Position numbers and translations under genes: made by a program. A stretch of 64,000 nt of DNA from Sphingomonas rubra (GTDB lineage Bacteria; Pseudomonadota; Alphaproteobacteria; Sphingomonadales; Sphingomonadaceae), in the NCBI RefSeq assembly GCF_900115745.1, contig NZ_FOXP01000001.1:62001-126000 (forward strand), in the 5' to 3' direction. Below the pieces are notes generated by a model that saw nothing but the letters and a program-made list of their open reading frames with translations, made no database searches and had not been told where the DNA came from. Below are positions 16,275-25,562 of this stretch, in pieces; position 1 is the stretch's first letter; each line of letters opens with the position of its first letter.

Positions 16275-17363
16275 ATGGCCAGCAGTTTCACGCTCGATCG
16301 CGCGCCCGCGCCCGTTTCCGCGGGCGCCGCGCCCGTCAGGACCGCCGACGACAAGGCGATGCTGCGTGCCGCCGCCGACCTGACCCGCCAGCTGTCGACG
16401 CCCAGGCCCACGATCTACTGGGCGGACCTGCTCGGCTCGGCGCTGATCGGTTACGGCGCACTGGCGGTGGCGATCCTGTCCGCCTCGACGGCGGTGAGCG
16501 TGGTCGCCGGCATCGTCGCGGTGCTGGGCCTGTACCGCGCGATGAGCTTCATCCACGAGGTGAGCCATATGAAGCACAGTAGCCTGCCGCATTTCCGCGC
16601 CGGCTGGAACGCGGTGGTCGGCGTGCCGATGCTGATCCCGTCCTTCATGTACGAGGGCGTGCACAACCTTCATCACGCGAAGACGCGTTATGGCACCGTG
16701 GAGGACCCGGAATATCTGCCGCTGGCGCTGATGAAGCCGTGGACGCTGCCGCTGTTCATCGTCGTGTCGGCGCTGGCACCGGTGGCGTTGCTGTTCCGCT
16801 ACGCCGTGCTGTCGCCGCTCTCGCTGCTGTCGCCCAGGCTGCGGACCGTGGTGGTGGAGCGTTACTCTGCGCTGGCGATCAACCCGCAATTCCGCCGCCG
16901 CGCGCCGGAGGGCGAGGCAAAGGCGCAGTGGAACCGGATTGAGACGGCGGCGAGCCTGTGGGCGATCGCGCTGATCGCGCTGGTGGCCACGGGAACGCTG
17001 TCGCCTCGCTCGTTCGCGATCATCCTGGCGGTCGCGTCGGCGGTGGCGGTCGTCAACCAGGTGCGGACGCTGGTCGCGCATCTGTGGGAGAATGACGGCG
17101 AGCCGATGAGCGTCACCGCGCAGTATCTCGACACCGTCAACGTGCCGCCGCCGACGCTGCTGCCGGCGCTGTGGGCACCGGTCGGCCTGCGCTATCACGC
17201 GCTCCACCACCTGCTGCCGAGCGTTCCGTACCATGCGCTGGGCGAGGCACACCGGCGGCTGTCGGCGATGCTGGAGCAGGACTCGCCGTACCACAAGGCG
17301 AGCTATCCGGGATTGCCGATGCTGGTCGGCAAGATCGCGCGGAGCACGATGCTGAAGCGGTGA
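16275..17363 (+). CDS. Membrane fatty acid desaturase
   Basis: This is a 362-residue integral membrane di-iron enzyme. Three histidine boxes are visible: HEVSHMKHS, HNLHHAKTRYG and HALHHLLPSVPYH, with about four hydrophobic spans between them. It would introduce a double bond into an acyl chain or hydroxylate a lipid. The start at 16275 has GGAG at six bases; ATGs at 16263 and 16269 are alternatives. The substrate (phospholipid or sphingolipid chain) cannot be told from sequence. A hairpin follows at 17434. Confidence 0.88.
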   Translation: MASSFTLDRAPAPVSAGAAPVRTADDKAMLRAAADLTRQLSTPRPTIYWADLLGSALIGYGALAVAILSASTAVSVVAGIVAVLGLYRAMSFIHEVSHMKHSSLPHFRAGWNAVVGVPMLIPSFMYEGVHNLHHAKTRYGTVEDPEYLPLALMKPWTLPLFIVVSALAPVALLFRYAVLSPLSLLSPRLRTVVVERYSALAINPQFRRRAPEGEAKAQWNRIETAASLWAIALIALVATGTLSPRSFAIILAVASAVAVVNQVRTLVAHLWENDGEPMSVTAQYLDTVNVPPPTLLPALWAPVGLRYHALHHLLPSVPYHALGEAHRRLSAMLEQDSPYHKASYPGLPMLVGKIARSTMLKR

Positions 17364-17433
17364 GCGGCGAAAGCAACGTCGTAGGAGGTGGCCGCTCCCC
17401 GGCCGCGCCGACGTGACGAGTGTTCACTTTGCG

Positions 17434-17452
17434 GAGCTAGAGCATCTAGCTC
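17434..17452 (+). terminator. 8-bp hairpin after the desaturase
   Basis: GAGCTAGA and TCTAGCTC pair perfectly around a GCA loop, 71 bases past the desaturase stop. The following TAACACC lacks a strong U-run. Confidence 0.4.
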
Positions 17453-17456
17453 TAAC

Positions 17457-17562
17457 ACCGTTCGCGCTGAGGAGGCATTGAGCTTGTCGAAATACCGTCT
17501 CGAAGCACATGCCCTTCGAGACGAGGCTTCGACAAGCTCAGCTTCTCCTCAGGGCGAACGGT
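17457..17562. repeat. Long imperfect palindrome, family C
   Basis: A stepped cruciform runs from ACCGTTCGC at the left end to GCGAACGGT at the right. Inner paired blocks are TTGAGCTTGTCGAA with TTCGACAAGCTCA, and CGTCTCGAAG with CTTCGAGACG. It lies between the convergent desaturase and lptG. The core (TGAGCTTGTCGAAG) is widespread in sphingomonad genomes. Confidence 0.75.
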
Positions 17563-17606
17563 CGTCGTCAGGATTTGCGCTCAATACTTTTGGAGAGGCC
17601 GCCCGC

Positions 17607-18707
17607 TTATTCCTCGGTCCGGAACAGCACCGCCTCGCCGATCAGGAAGAACAGCAGGAACGGCGCCCAGGCGGCCAGGAAGGGCGGGTAGGCGCCGAGA
17701 TTGCCCATCGCCAGCGCGAAATTGTCGGCGACGAAATAGGCGAAACCGAGCGCCATGCCGATCACCGCGCGCACGAACAGCTGGCCCGAGCGCGCAATGC
17801 CGAAAGCGGCGACGGCGCCGAGCAGCGGCATCAGGATCGACGATAGCGGCCCCGACAGCTTGTGCCACAGCGCGCCCTCCAGCGCCTTGGTCGGGCGGCC
17901 CGCGTCGGCGAGGTCGTCGATAGCCTCGTTCAGCTGGTCGAAGGGCAGGCTGTCCGGATCGACGGTGGCGAGCGTGAACTGGTCCGGGCGAACGCCGCGG
18001 CCGATGACGACCGATCCCAGCCGAGTCTGGCGGCCATCGCCGACGGTAAAGCGCGTGGCGTCGGGGCCGATGCGCCAGCCGTCGCCGTCGCGCACGCCGC
18101 GGGTGGCGCGGACGATCGATCGCAGGTTGCCGCCGGCCCGGTCGTAGAGGGTGACGCCGCCCATAATTGCAGCGTCGCCGCGCCCGCGGATCTGGTCCGC
18201 CTCGATCAGATCGTCGCCGTCGCGCACCCACACGTTGCTGCGGTCGCCGCGATCGATCGGCAGCGGACCGTAATCGACCTTCTGCCACTGCGTCAGGGTC
18301 GCGGTGGCGCGCGTCACCACGCGCTCGTTGAAGGCGAAGGACAGGATCGCGACGCCCATGCTGGCGACGATCAGCGGCGCCAGCACCTGGTGCGCCGACA
18401 GGCCCGCGGCCTTCAGCGCCACCACCTCGCTGTTCTGGTTCATGGTGATGAGCGTCAGGATGGTGCCGAGCAGCACCGAGAAGGGCAGGAAGCGCGCGAT
18501 GATCTGCGGCGCGCGCAGCGACACGTAGGTCCACACCTGCGCCTGGCCGTTGCCGGGCACCGCGAGGATGTCCCCCGACTCGCTCAGCAGATCGAGCGCC
18601 TGGAGGACGAGCACCAGCGCGAACAGGATCGCGAAGGTGCGCACCAGGAACAGCCGCCCGGCATAGCGCGCGAAGGTGCGCGACGGAAAGAAGCTCATGC
18701 CCTTCAT
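17607..18707 (-). CDS. lptG: LPS export ABC permease LptG
   Basis: This 366-residue inner-membrane protein has N-terminal transmembrane helices (FLVRTFAILFALVLVLQALDLL), a large periplasmic beta-jellyroll middle, and three closing helices. With LptF and the LptB ATPase it extracts lipopolysaccharide, or in sphingolipid makers possibly glycosphingolipid, from the inner membrane. MNQNSEVVALKAAGLS is the conserved coupling region. The ATG at 18707 is 10 bases after lptF and has GAGGG upstream. Confidence 0.9.
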   Translation of the reverse strand: MKGMSFFPSRTFARYAGRLFLVRTFAILFALVLVLQALDLLSESGDILAVPGNGQAQVWTYVSLRAPQIIARFLPFSVLLGTILTLITMNQNSEVVALKAAGLSAHQVLAPLIVASMGVAILSFAFNERVVTRATATLTQWQKVDYGPLPIDRGDRSNVWVRDGDDLIEADQIRGRGDAAIMGGVTLYDRAGGNLRSIVRATRGVRDGDGWRIGPDATRFTVGDGRQTRLGSVVIGRGVRPDQFTLATVDPDSLPFDQLNEAIDDLADAGRPTKALEGALWHKLSGPLSSILMPLLGAVAAFGIARSGQLFVRAVIGMALGFAYFVADNFALAMGNLGAYPPFLAAWAPFLLFFLIGEAVLFRTEE

Positions 18708-18717
18708 GGTGCGGCCC

Positions 18718-19914
18718 TCATTGCGGCGCCAGTTCGCGGCGGCGACCGGGTAGGCGACGGGTGATCGCCTTTGCCAGCTTGGCGAAGCCGCGTTCCAGCG
18801 CGCCGATCGGCTGGCCGCCCGGCACGTGCGCGATCTGATAGTACATCCACCAGACCAGCGCCGCGAACAGCGCGAACGGTGTCCATAGCGCGAGCGCGGG
18901 ATCGACCCGGCCCAGCTCGCCGATGCCCTGCGCATATTCGTTGATCTTGTGATAGGTGACGATCATCACGATCGACAGGAACACGCCGAGCGCCGAGGAC
19001 GATCGCTTCGGCGGCACGCCCAGCGCGGCAGCGAGCATCGGCAGCAGGAACATCGTCGCCACCTCCACCAGGCGGAAGTGAAATTCGGACCGGCTGGCGT
19101 CGCGCAGCCGCTCGGTGCCGCCGGCATGGCCAAGGCGCGCGAGTTCGGGCAGGGTGAATTCCAGATTGCGGCCGCCGCGCTGGCGGAAGCTCTCGATCTT
19201 GGGTAGGTCGATCGGCAGGTCGTGGGCGGTGAACTGCAAGACCCGCGGGGTGCGGAAGTCGGGCCGGTTGTGGACCAGCGTGCCGTTATTCAGGCGGAAG
19301 ATGATGACGTTGGGATCGTCCGTCGCCATGAATTGCCCGCGCTCGGCGGTGACGGCCAGCCAGTCCTGCTTGGGCGTCTGCACGTGGACGAAGATGCCGG
19401 ACAGGTCGCGCCCCGAATCGCGGCTGCGCTCGATCCGGAGCGTCATGCGGCTGCCAAGATGGGTGAACTCGCCGACCTTGATCGACGCGCCGAGCGCGCC
19501 GGTGCGCAGTTCGAAGCGCAGCCCCTCGTAGTAATAGCGCGCGATCGGCTGCACGTAGCCGACGATCGCCAGGTTCACGGCGGCCAAGCCGATGGCGTAG
19601 AGGTATGGCACGCGCAGTAGCCGGGCATAGCTCATGCCCACGCCGCGCATCACGTCCAGTTCCGACGAGGTGGCGAGGCGGCGGAAGGCGAGCAGGATGC
19701 CCAGCATCAGCCCGATGGGGATGCCCAGGCCCAGATATTCGGGCAGCAGATTGGCGAGCATCCGCCACACCACGCTGATCGGCCCGCCCTGCGTGGCGAC
19801 GAAATCGAACAACCGCAGCATCCGGTCGAGCACCAGCAGCATGGCCGAGATGACGAGCGTGGCGAGCAGCGGCAGCGCGATCAGCCGCGCCATGTAGCGA
19901 TCGATGGACTTCAT
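18718..19914 (-). CDS. lptF: LPS export ABC permease LptF
   Basis: This 398-residue YjgP/YjgQ-family protein starts MKSIDRYMARL. It has three N-terminal and three C-terminal helices flanking a periplasmic jellyroll. The segment LATSSELDVMRGVGMSYARLLR is the cytoplasmic coupling helix for LptB. It forms an operon with lptG, 10 bases apart. LptF comes first, as in most proteobacteria. Confidence 0.92.
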   Translation of the reverse strand: MKSIDRYMARLIALPLLATLVISAMLLVLDRMLRLFDFVATQGGPISVVWRMLANLLPEYLGLGIPIGLMLGILLAFRRLATSSELDVMRGVGMSYARLLRVPYLYAIGLAAVNLAIVGYVQPIARYYYEGLRFELRTGALGASIKVGEFTHLGSRMTLRIERSRDSGRDLSGIFVHVQTPKQDWLAVTAERGQFMATDDPNVIIFRLNNGTLVHNRPDFRTPRVLQFTAHDLPIDLPKIESFRQRGGRNLEFTLPELARLGHAGGTERLRDASRSEFHFRLVEVATMFLLPMLAAALGVPPKRSSSALGVFLSIVMIVTYHKINEYAQGIGELGRVDPALALWTPFALFAALVWWMYYQIAHVPGGQPIGALERGFAKLAKAITRRLPGRRRELAPQ

Positions 19915-19992
19915 GCGGGGGAACGCTCGCTCGGCAGGGTGGCGGCGGGTATAGGAGGCGGCGCGCCCGTCGTCTCCCCCCAAAAACGGTGC

Positions 19993-21927
19993 CTACTCGG
20001 CGGCGATCTGCGCCGGCGGCGGCGGTCGGCGGCGCATCGTGTCCGCGACGGCACGATCGAGCGCGGCGAGCGTGAACGGCTTGCGCAGCACCGCGTGGTC
20101 GCCGAACTCGGCGGCGTTGGCCTCGCCGGCGAAGCCGGTGACGAACAGCACGGCGACGTGTGGGAAGCGCGGCAGCAGCCCGGCCACCATCTCCGGCCCC
20201 GTCTGGCGCGGCATCAGCACGTCGGAGACGACCAGCGACACCTGCGGGTGGCGGGCGAGCAGGTCGGGCGCGTCGAGCGGGTCGGGGCAGGGGACCGTGC
20301 GATGGCCGAGCTCCTCCAGCGCGCCCACCGTCGCGGTCAGCACGCGCGGATCGTCCTCGACGACCAAGATGTCGTGGCCGTCCGCGTCGTCGGCGGCGAC
20401 GGCATCGGCGACGGGCTCGGCCGCGGGCGACTCCACCGCGGCGACGTCGCGCGGCAGGTAGAGCGTGACGGTGGTGCCGCGTCCCGGCGCCGTGTCGATG
20501 CCGATCTCGCCGCCGTGAGCCTTGACGAAGGCGAAGATCTGGCTGAGGCCGAGGCCGGTGCCGCGTCCGGCTTCCTTGGTGGTGAAGAACGGCTCGAATA
20601 CCCGTTCCGCCACCTCCGGCGTCATGCCGCAGCCGTCGTCGGCGACCGCCACGGTGACGTAGTCGCCCGCGGCGCAGCGGCCCACCGCCTCCGCGCCCAG
20701 CGTGACCGCGTCGGTGGCGATGGTGATGGTGCCGCGGCCGTTCACCGCGTCGCGGGCGTTGACGGCGAGGTTGAGGACGACGTTTTCCAGCTGCACCCGG
20801 TCCGCGCGGACGCGCCAGCCGTCGGCGCCGTCGCGGGTCACCAGCGTGATGCCGTCACCCAGCGTCCGGTCGAGCAGGTCGGACATCGCGGCGATCAGCG
20901 CGAAGGCGGCGATCGGTTCGGGCTTGAGCGACTCCTCGCGGCTGAACGCGAGCAGCCGCCGGGTCAGCGCGGCGGCGCGGTTGGCACCCTCTGTCGCGTT
21001 GTCGATGTGTCGACGTGTAGCTGCCAGCGTGGTGCTGCGCCGGGCAAGCTCCAGCCCGCCCAGCACCACCGCCAGCATGTTGTTGAAATCATGGGCGATG
21101 CCGCCGGTCAGCTGGCCCACCGCGTCCATCTTCTGCGCCTGGCGGAGCTTCGCCTCCTGCGCGCGCAGCTCCGCCGTGGCCTCGGTCACCGCGCGTGACA
21201 ATTCCTGCGCACGCTCGCCCGCGGCCTCCGCGTCCGCCTGCGCCAGCGCGCGCTCGTTGGTGGCGCGCAGCGATACCCAGCCGAGCACGATGGCGCCCAG
21301 CACCAGCAGGATGCCGAACACGGCCAGCACGCCGGCGATGCGGCTGGACGCCGCGACGCTGCCCGCCGCCACCTGCGCCCGCTCGTCGAGCAACGCGCGC
21401 TCGCGGGCGATGACGGTGTCGAGCAGGTGGTTGATCTGAATGAGCGAGGCCGCCTTGCGCGTCTGGTAGAAGCGCGCATAGGCTAGGCTGTTCTTGCCGT
21501 AGGTCGTCGACAGCGCCGTGGTCGACAGTTCGCGACCGCGCGCTTCGTAGGCGGCGCGCAGCTGCCTGATCGCGGGGCCCTGATCCGAATTGTCGTGGGT
21601 GATGTGGTCGAGCCGGTCGATCTGCCCGCCCGCCAGCGTCCACTCGTCATAATAGAGCTGCCCGAGCTGCTTGTCGCCGGAGATGACGTAGCGGCCGAGC
21701 GACGCCTCCGACCGGGCGATGGTGCCGGCCAGCGTGCGCGCCAGGATCATCACGTCGTAGCTGTGCCGCTGCCGTGCCAGCGCCAGGTCGCGCTCGCGAT
21801 TGGCGCCGCCCAGCGTCACGATCAGCGCGACCAGCACCGCCGCGGCGGTGAGCGCCATCGCGCCCAGCGCCAGCGTCTGCCAGAACCCTACGCCCCCCGG
21901 CGTGCCAGTGTCGCCATCCCGCTCCAC
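19993..21927 (-). CDS. CHASE3 hybrid sensor histidine kinase
   Basis: This 644-residue membrane protein has TM1 at about 16-40, a CHASE3 extracytoplasmic domain at about 42-190, TM2 at about 196-220, a coiled coil, HisKA with H279 in [11 protein letters not shown], and HATPase with the N-box [16 protein letters not shown] and GTGLGL. The C-terminal receiver domain (520-637) has phospho-acceptor D569 in VVSDVLMP. The kinase core is intact, unlike the PhyP-like kinase. There is a GTG start. No cognate regulator lies next to it, and the input signal is unknown. Confidence 0.92.
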   Translation of the reverse strand: MERDGDTGTPGGVGFWQTLALGAMALTAAAVLVALIVTLGGANRERDLALARQRHSYDVMILARTLAGTIARSEASLGRYVISGDKQLGQLYYDEWTLAGGQIDRLDHITHDNSDQGPAIRQLRAAYEARGRELSTTALSTTYGKNSLAYARFYQTRKAASLIQINHLLDTVIARERALLDERAQVAAGSVAASSRIAGVLAVFGILLVLGAIVLGWVSLRATNERALAQADAEAAGERAQELSRAVTEATAELRAQEAKLRQAQKMDAVGQLTGGIAHDFNNMLAVVLGGLELARRSTTLAATRRHIDNATEGANRAAALTRRLLAFSREESLKPEPIAAFALIAAMSDLLDRTLGDGITLVTRDGADGWRVRADRVQLENVVLNLAVNARDAVNGRGTITIATDAVTLGAEAVGRCAAGDYVTVAVADDGCGMTPEVAERVFEPFFTTKEAGRGTGLGLSQIFAFVKAHGGEIGIDTAPGRGTTVTLYLPRDVAAVESPAAEPVADAVAADDADGHDILVVEDDPRVLTATVGALEELGHRTVPCPDPLDAPDLLARHPQVSLVVSDVLMPRQTGPEMVAGLLPRFPHVAVLFVTGFAGEANAAEFGDHAVLRKPFTLAALDRAVADTMRRRPPPPAQIAAE

Positions 21928-21977
21928 GGGCCGTTTCTACCGCATTCGCCGCCGCGTCGGAAGCCGTGCCGCTCGGC

Positions 21978-23234
21978 TCAACCGATCGCCCCCACCGCCT
22001 GCCCCGCGCTGCGGAACATCGCCAGCACGCGGGTCAGCTGATCGGTCGTGTGTTCGGCACATAGCGAGCAGCGCAGCAGGTAGGTGCCCTGCGGTGTCGC
22101 CGGCGGCCGCGCGACGTTGACGTAGAGGCCGCCGTCCAGCAGCGCCTGCCACATCGCCACCGCCTGTTGCTGATCGTCGAGGATCACCGCGACGATCGCG
22201 CTCTGCGGCGTTTCCGTGCCGAGCTTGAAGCCCATGGCGGTCAGGCCGCCGTGCAGCTGCCGCGCATTGGCCCATAGCCGCTCGCGCTTCTCCGTCGCGG
22301 TCGCCAGCTTGCGGATCGAGGTGGCGGCGGTAGCGACTACGGAGGGCGGCAGGCTGGCGGTGAAGATATAGGGGCGGCAGGCGAGGCGGATCGCCTCGAA
22401 CTTGGGATGGTCCGACACGCAGAAGCCGCCCACCGTGCCGACCGATTTGGAGAAAGTGCCGATGACGAAGTCCACGTCCAGGCCCTGATCCTCGTACACG
22501 CCGCGGCCGTTGGGCCCGAAGAACCCCATCGAGTGCGCCTCGTCGACCAGCACCATGGCGCCGTGCTTGCGGCTGACCGCGACCATCTCCCGAAGCGGCG
22601 CGATATCGCCGAGCATCGAGTAGACGCCTTCCAGCACGACGAGCTTGCCCGCTTCCTTGGGCAGGCGGCCGAGCCGCTTGTCGAGATCGTCGACCGAATT
22701 GTGGCGGAAGCGGACGATCTCGGCCACGCCCTGCTTGCAACCGTCGTAGATCGAGGCGTGGCTGTCGGCGTCGAGGATGACGTACTCGCCCTTACCCACC
22801 AGGGTCGAGATCATGCCGAGATTGGCCATGTAGCCCGTCGAGAACACGATCGCACCGGTCATGCCGTAGAAGTCGCGCAACGCCTGCTCGACCTCGACGT
22901 GATCCTGGAAGGTGCCGTTCAGCATCCGGCTGCCGTTGGTGCCGGAGCCGAAGCGGTCGAGCGCCTGCTTGCCCGCCGCGACCACGTCCGCGTCGAAGGT
23001 CATGCCCATATAGTTGTAGGTGCCGAGCAGGATCGTCTCCCGCCCCTTGATGACCGCCTCGGTCGGGCTGCGGACCTCTTCCATCACGATTGCGAAGGGA
23101 TCGGTGACGCCGCTGTCGATCAGCGCCCGTCGCTCGGCGATCAGGCCGTCGAACTTCGACATCAGGTCGCGGTCCGGGGCGACGGGCGCCGGATCGAGAT
23201 CGAGCGTCTCGGGCTGGAGGCCGGTTTCGGTCAC
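21978..23234 (-). CDS. spt: Serine palmitoyltransferase
   Basis: This 418-residue soluble PLP enzyme condenses serine with an acyl thioester to 3-ketosphinganine, the first step of sphingolipid synthesis. Residues closely match the Sphingomonas paucimobilis enzyme: GTYNYMGMTF, FGSGTNGSRMLNGT, H159 in DADSHASIYDG, DEAHSMGFFG, and the PLP lysine K263 in FSKSVGTVGG. The GTG start overlaps acpR by four bases (GTGA). Its presence strongly supports a sphingomonad host. It is last in proB-cerR-acpR-spt. Confidence 0.97.
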   Translation of the reverse strand: MTETGLQPETLDLDPAPVAPDRDLMSKFDGLIAERRALIDSGVTDPFAIVMEEVRSPTEAVIKGRETILLGTYNYMGMTFDADVVAAGKQALDRFGSGTNGSRMLNGTFQDHVEVEQALRDFYGMTGAIVFSTGYMANLGMISTLVGKGEYVILDADSHASIYDGCKQGVAEIVRFRHNSVDDLDKRLGRLPKEAGKLVVLEGVYSMLGDIAPLREMVAVSRKHGAMVLVDEAHSMGFFGPNGRGVYEDQGLDVDFVIGTFSKSVGTVGGFCVSDHPKFEAIRLACRPYIFTASLPPSVVATAATSIRKLATATEKRERLWANARQLHGGLTAMGFKLGTETPQSAIVAVILDDQQQAVAMWQALLDGGLYVNVARPPATPQGTYLLRCSLCAEHTTDQLTRVLAMFRSAGQAVGAIG

Positions 23235-23473
23235 TGCTTCAGCTTCTCCACCGCGTCGACCAGCTGGCCGACCGTCTCGATCTCGGCCTGCATGTTCATC
23301 GTGATGATGATGTCGAACTCGTCCTCGATCGCGGCGACGAAATCCATCACGGTCAGGCTGTCCCACTCCAGGTCGCCCTGGAAGGTGGTGGCGTCGGTCA
23401 GCGCGACGCCCTTCTTGTTGAATGGCTCGATCTGCCGGGTGACGGTGTCGAAGATGCTGTCGCGGTCGCTCAT
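23231..23473 (-). CDS. acpR: Acyl carrier protein for sphingolipid synthesis
   Basis: This 80-residue ACP has phosphopantetheine serine S39 in EWDSLTVMDF, followed by an acidic helix (IEDEFDIII). It differs from housekeeping AcpP and is translationally coupled to spt. In Caulobacter a dedicated ACP next to spt supplies the acyl chain, so the same role is likely here. Confidence 0.9.
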   Translation of the reverse strand: MSDRDSIFDTVTRQIEPFNKKGVALTDATTFQGDLEWDSLTVMDFVAAIEDEFDIIITMNMQAEIETVGQLVDAVEKLKQ

Positions 23474-23510
23474 GCGGGGTCCTTGGGCGAGAATTGCGGC
23501 GGGGGTGCGG

Positions 23511-24413
23511 CTATAGCAGGCCGTTCGCGCGATACCACCGGGCGGTGTCGGCCAAGCCCTGCGGCGTGGCGACGCGGGGGCGCCACAGCGAGGCCGGGGG
23601 ACGCCTGGCCGGGTCCACCGTCCAGTCGGGATGGCAGTACATTGCGACCCGGTCGGGGGTCAGCTTCGCGCCGGCCCCGCGCACCAGCCGGTCGCCGCGC
23701 GCGACCAGCGACAACAGCGCGCGGGGCAGGGGAAGGGGCAGCACGCGGCGGCCCACCGCCGCGCCGATCGCGCGCGCGAAGCCCGCGTGCGTCCACCCGT
23801 CCGTTCCGTCGTCCGCCTCGTAGATCGTCCGCGGGCCGTCACCCGTCGCCGCCGCCAGCAGCAGCGCAGCGAGATCGTCCACCGCGATCACCGACAAGCG
23901 GCCGGGCGGCGGCAGCATCACGACGCCGCGCCGGGCCATGCGGAACAGTTCCAGCTGCTCGAGGTCGCCGGGGCCGTAGACGCCGGGCGGGCGGACGATC
24001 GTCCAGGCGAGCGGCGACGCCGCCACCAGCCGCTCCGCCTCCGCCTTGGACCAGCCATAGTCGGACAGGCCGGGCTCGCGCGCCGCCAGCGAGGAGACGT
24101 GGACGAAGCGCGTCACGTCCGCCCGCGCGGCGGCGGCCAGCATGGCGCGCGTGCCCTCCACATTGCCCGCGACGAAGCCGGCCCGGTCGGCCGCGTTGAC
24201 GACGCCGGCGACGTGGATTGCGGCGTCGGCGCCCGCCAGCAGCCGGTCGAGCGCGGGCGCGTCGTCCAGCGCGCCGGCGATCCAAGTGACGCCGAGGCGC
24301 TCCGGCTGCGGGCGCCTCGCCAGCGCGCGCACTTGGTGGCCCGCGGCGAGCGCCGCGTCGATCAGGCGCGCGCCGACGAAGCCGGTGCCGCCGGTGAGGG
24401 CGAGCACGGTCAC
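23511..24413 (-). CDS. cerR: NAD(P)-dependent reductase, probable ceramide/ketosphinganine reductase
   Basis: This 300-residue extended SDR/epimerase-type protein has the nucleotide motif TGGTGFVGARL at residues 7-17 and an active-site tyrosine-lysine pair in YGWSKAEAERL. It lies in the proB-cerR-acpR-spt cluster, the same neighbourhood as cerR of Caulobacter, which reduces the 3-keto group in sphingolipid synthesis. The GTG start overlaps the proB stop by four bases. Function is inferred from context; generic epimerase activity cannot be excluded. Confidence 0.78.
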   Translation of the reverse strand: MTVLALTGGTGFVGARLIDAALAAGHQVRALARRPQPERLGVTWIAGALDDAPALDRLLAGADAAIHVAGVVNAADRAGFVAGNVEGTRAMLAAAARADVTRFVHVSSLAAREPGLSDYGWSKAEAERLVAASPLAWTIVRPPGVYGPGDLEQLELFRMARRGVVMLPPPGRLSVIAVDDLAALLLAAATGDGPRTIYEADDGTDGWTHAGFARAIGAAVGRRVLPLPLPRALLSLVARGDRLVRGAGAKLTPDRVAMYCHPDWTVDPARRPPASLWRPRVATPQGLADTARWYRANGLL

Positions 24414-25513
24414 AGCAGCGCCAGGTGGTTGCGGTGCACCACCGCGGCGCGCGGCGCGTAGCCGAGGATCGCCGCCTGCGCGTCGCTGCGATGGCCGATC
24501 AGGCGGCGCGCCTCGGCGGCGTCGTACTCGGCCAGGCCGCGGGCGACGGGGCCGGCGGGGCCGTCGATCGTGACCAGGTCGCCGCGCCCGAAACCGCCCT
24601 CCACCGCGACGATGCCGGCGGCGAGCAGGCTGCCTCCGCCCGCCAGCGCGGCGGTGGCGCCCGCGTCGATGCGGATCGATCCGGCCGCGGTCAGGCCGCC
24701 GGCCAGCCAGGCCTTGCGCGCCGTGGCGGTCCGCTCGGCGACGAACAGCGTGTGGACGCGCTCGCCCGACAGCGGGCGATCGACCCGGCCGGACGCGATC
24801 GCGAACGGGATGCCCGCGGCGGTCGCGATCCGCGCTGCGGCAATCTTGGACATCATGCCGCCCGATCCCAGGCCGGAGCCGGAGGTCGCGTCGGCCATGC
24901 CGGCGACCGCGTCGATCCGCTCCACCCGCGCGATGTGGCGCGCGCCCGGGTGGGTCGCGGGATTGGCGTCGTACAGCCCGTCGACGTCGGACAGCAGCAC
25001 CACGCCGTCGGCCCCCGCGGCCTGCGCGACGCGGGCGGCGAGCCGGTCGTTGTCGCCGAAGCGGATCTCCTCGGTCGCGACGCTGTCGTTCTCGTTGAGG
25101 ATCGGCACCGCGCCGAGCGCGAGCAGCCGGCCGAGCGTCGCCGCCGCGTTGAGGTAACGGCGCCGATCCTCCAGGTCGCCGAGCGTCACCAGCATCTGCG
25201 CGGCGGCGAGGCGGTGATCGGCGAGCAGCTCCGCCCAGACCTGCGCCAGCGCGATCTGCCCCGTCGCCGCGGCGGCCTGCGCATCCTCCAGGCTCGCGCG
25301 ACCGCCCTTGGGCAGCGCCAGCCGCCGCGCGCCCAGCGCGATCGCGCCCGAGGAGACGATCGCCACCTGCTGCCCCGCCGCCACACGCTCCGCCACGTCG
25401 GCGACCAGCGTCGCCAGCCAGTCGCGCCGCACCCGCCCGTCCGCGTCGACGAGCAGCGCCGAGCCGACCTTGACGACGAGGCGCTGGGTGGAGCCGGGGG
25501 CGAACAGGGTCAT
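24410..25513 (-). CDS. proB: Glutamate 5-kinase
   Basis: This 367-residue protein has an amino acid kinase domain (VVKVGSALLVDADGRVRRDW, SSGAIALGARRLALP, NENDSVATEEIRFGDND) and a C-terminal PUA domain from about residue 275. It catalyses the first step of proline synthesis. The step three enzyme, proC, is at 38033-38842. It overlaps the sphingolipid gene cerR by four bases, an odd coupling of proline and lipid genes. Confidence 0.95.
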   Translation of the reverse strand: MTLFAPGSTQRLVVKVGSALLVDADGRVRRDWLATLVADVAERVAAGQQVAIVSSGAIALGARRLALPKGGRASLEDAQAAAATGQIALAQVWAELLADHRLAAAQMLVTLGDLEDRRRYLNAAATLGRLLALGAVPILNENDSVATEEIRFGDNDRLAARVAQAAGADGVVLLSDVDGLYDANPATHPGARHIARVERIDAVAGMADATSGSGLGSGGMMSKIAAARIATAAGIPFAIASGRVDRPLSGERVHTLFVAERTATARKAWLAGGLTAAGSIRIDAGATAALAGGGSLLAAGIVAVEGGFGRGDLVTIDGPAGPVARGLAEYDAAEARRLIGHRSDAQAAILGYAPRAAVVHRNHLALL

Positions 25514-25562
25514 CGCGCCGGACCCTAGCGGCGGCCGCGCGGCGCGCAACCGTTCCGCCCGC

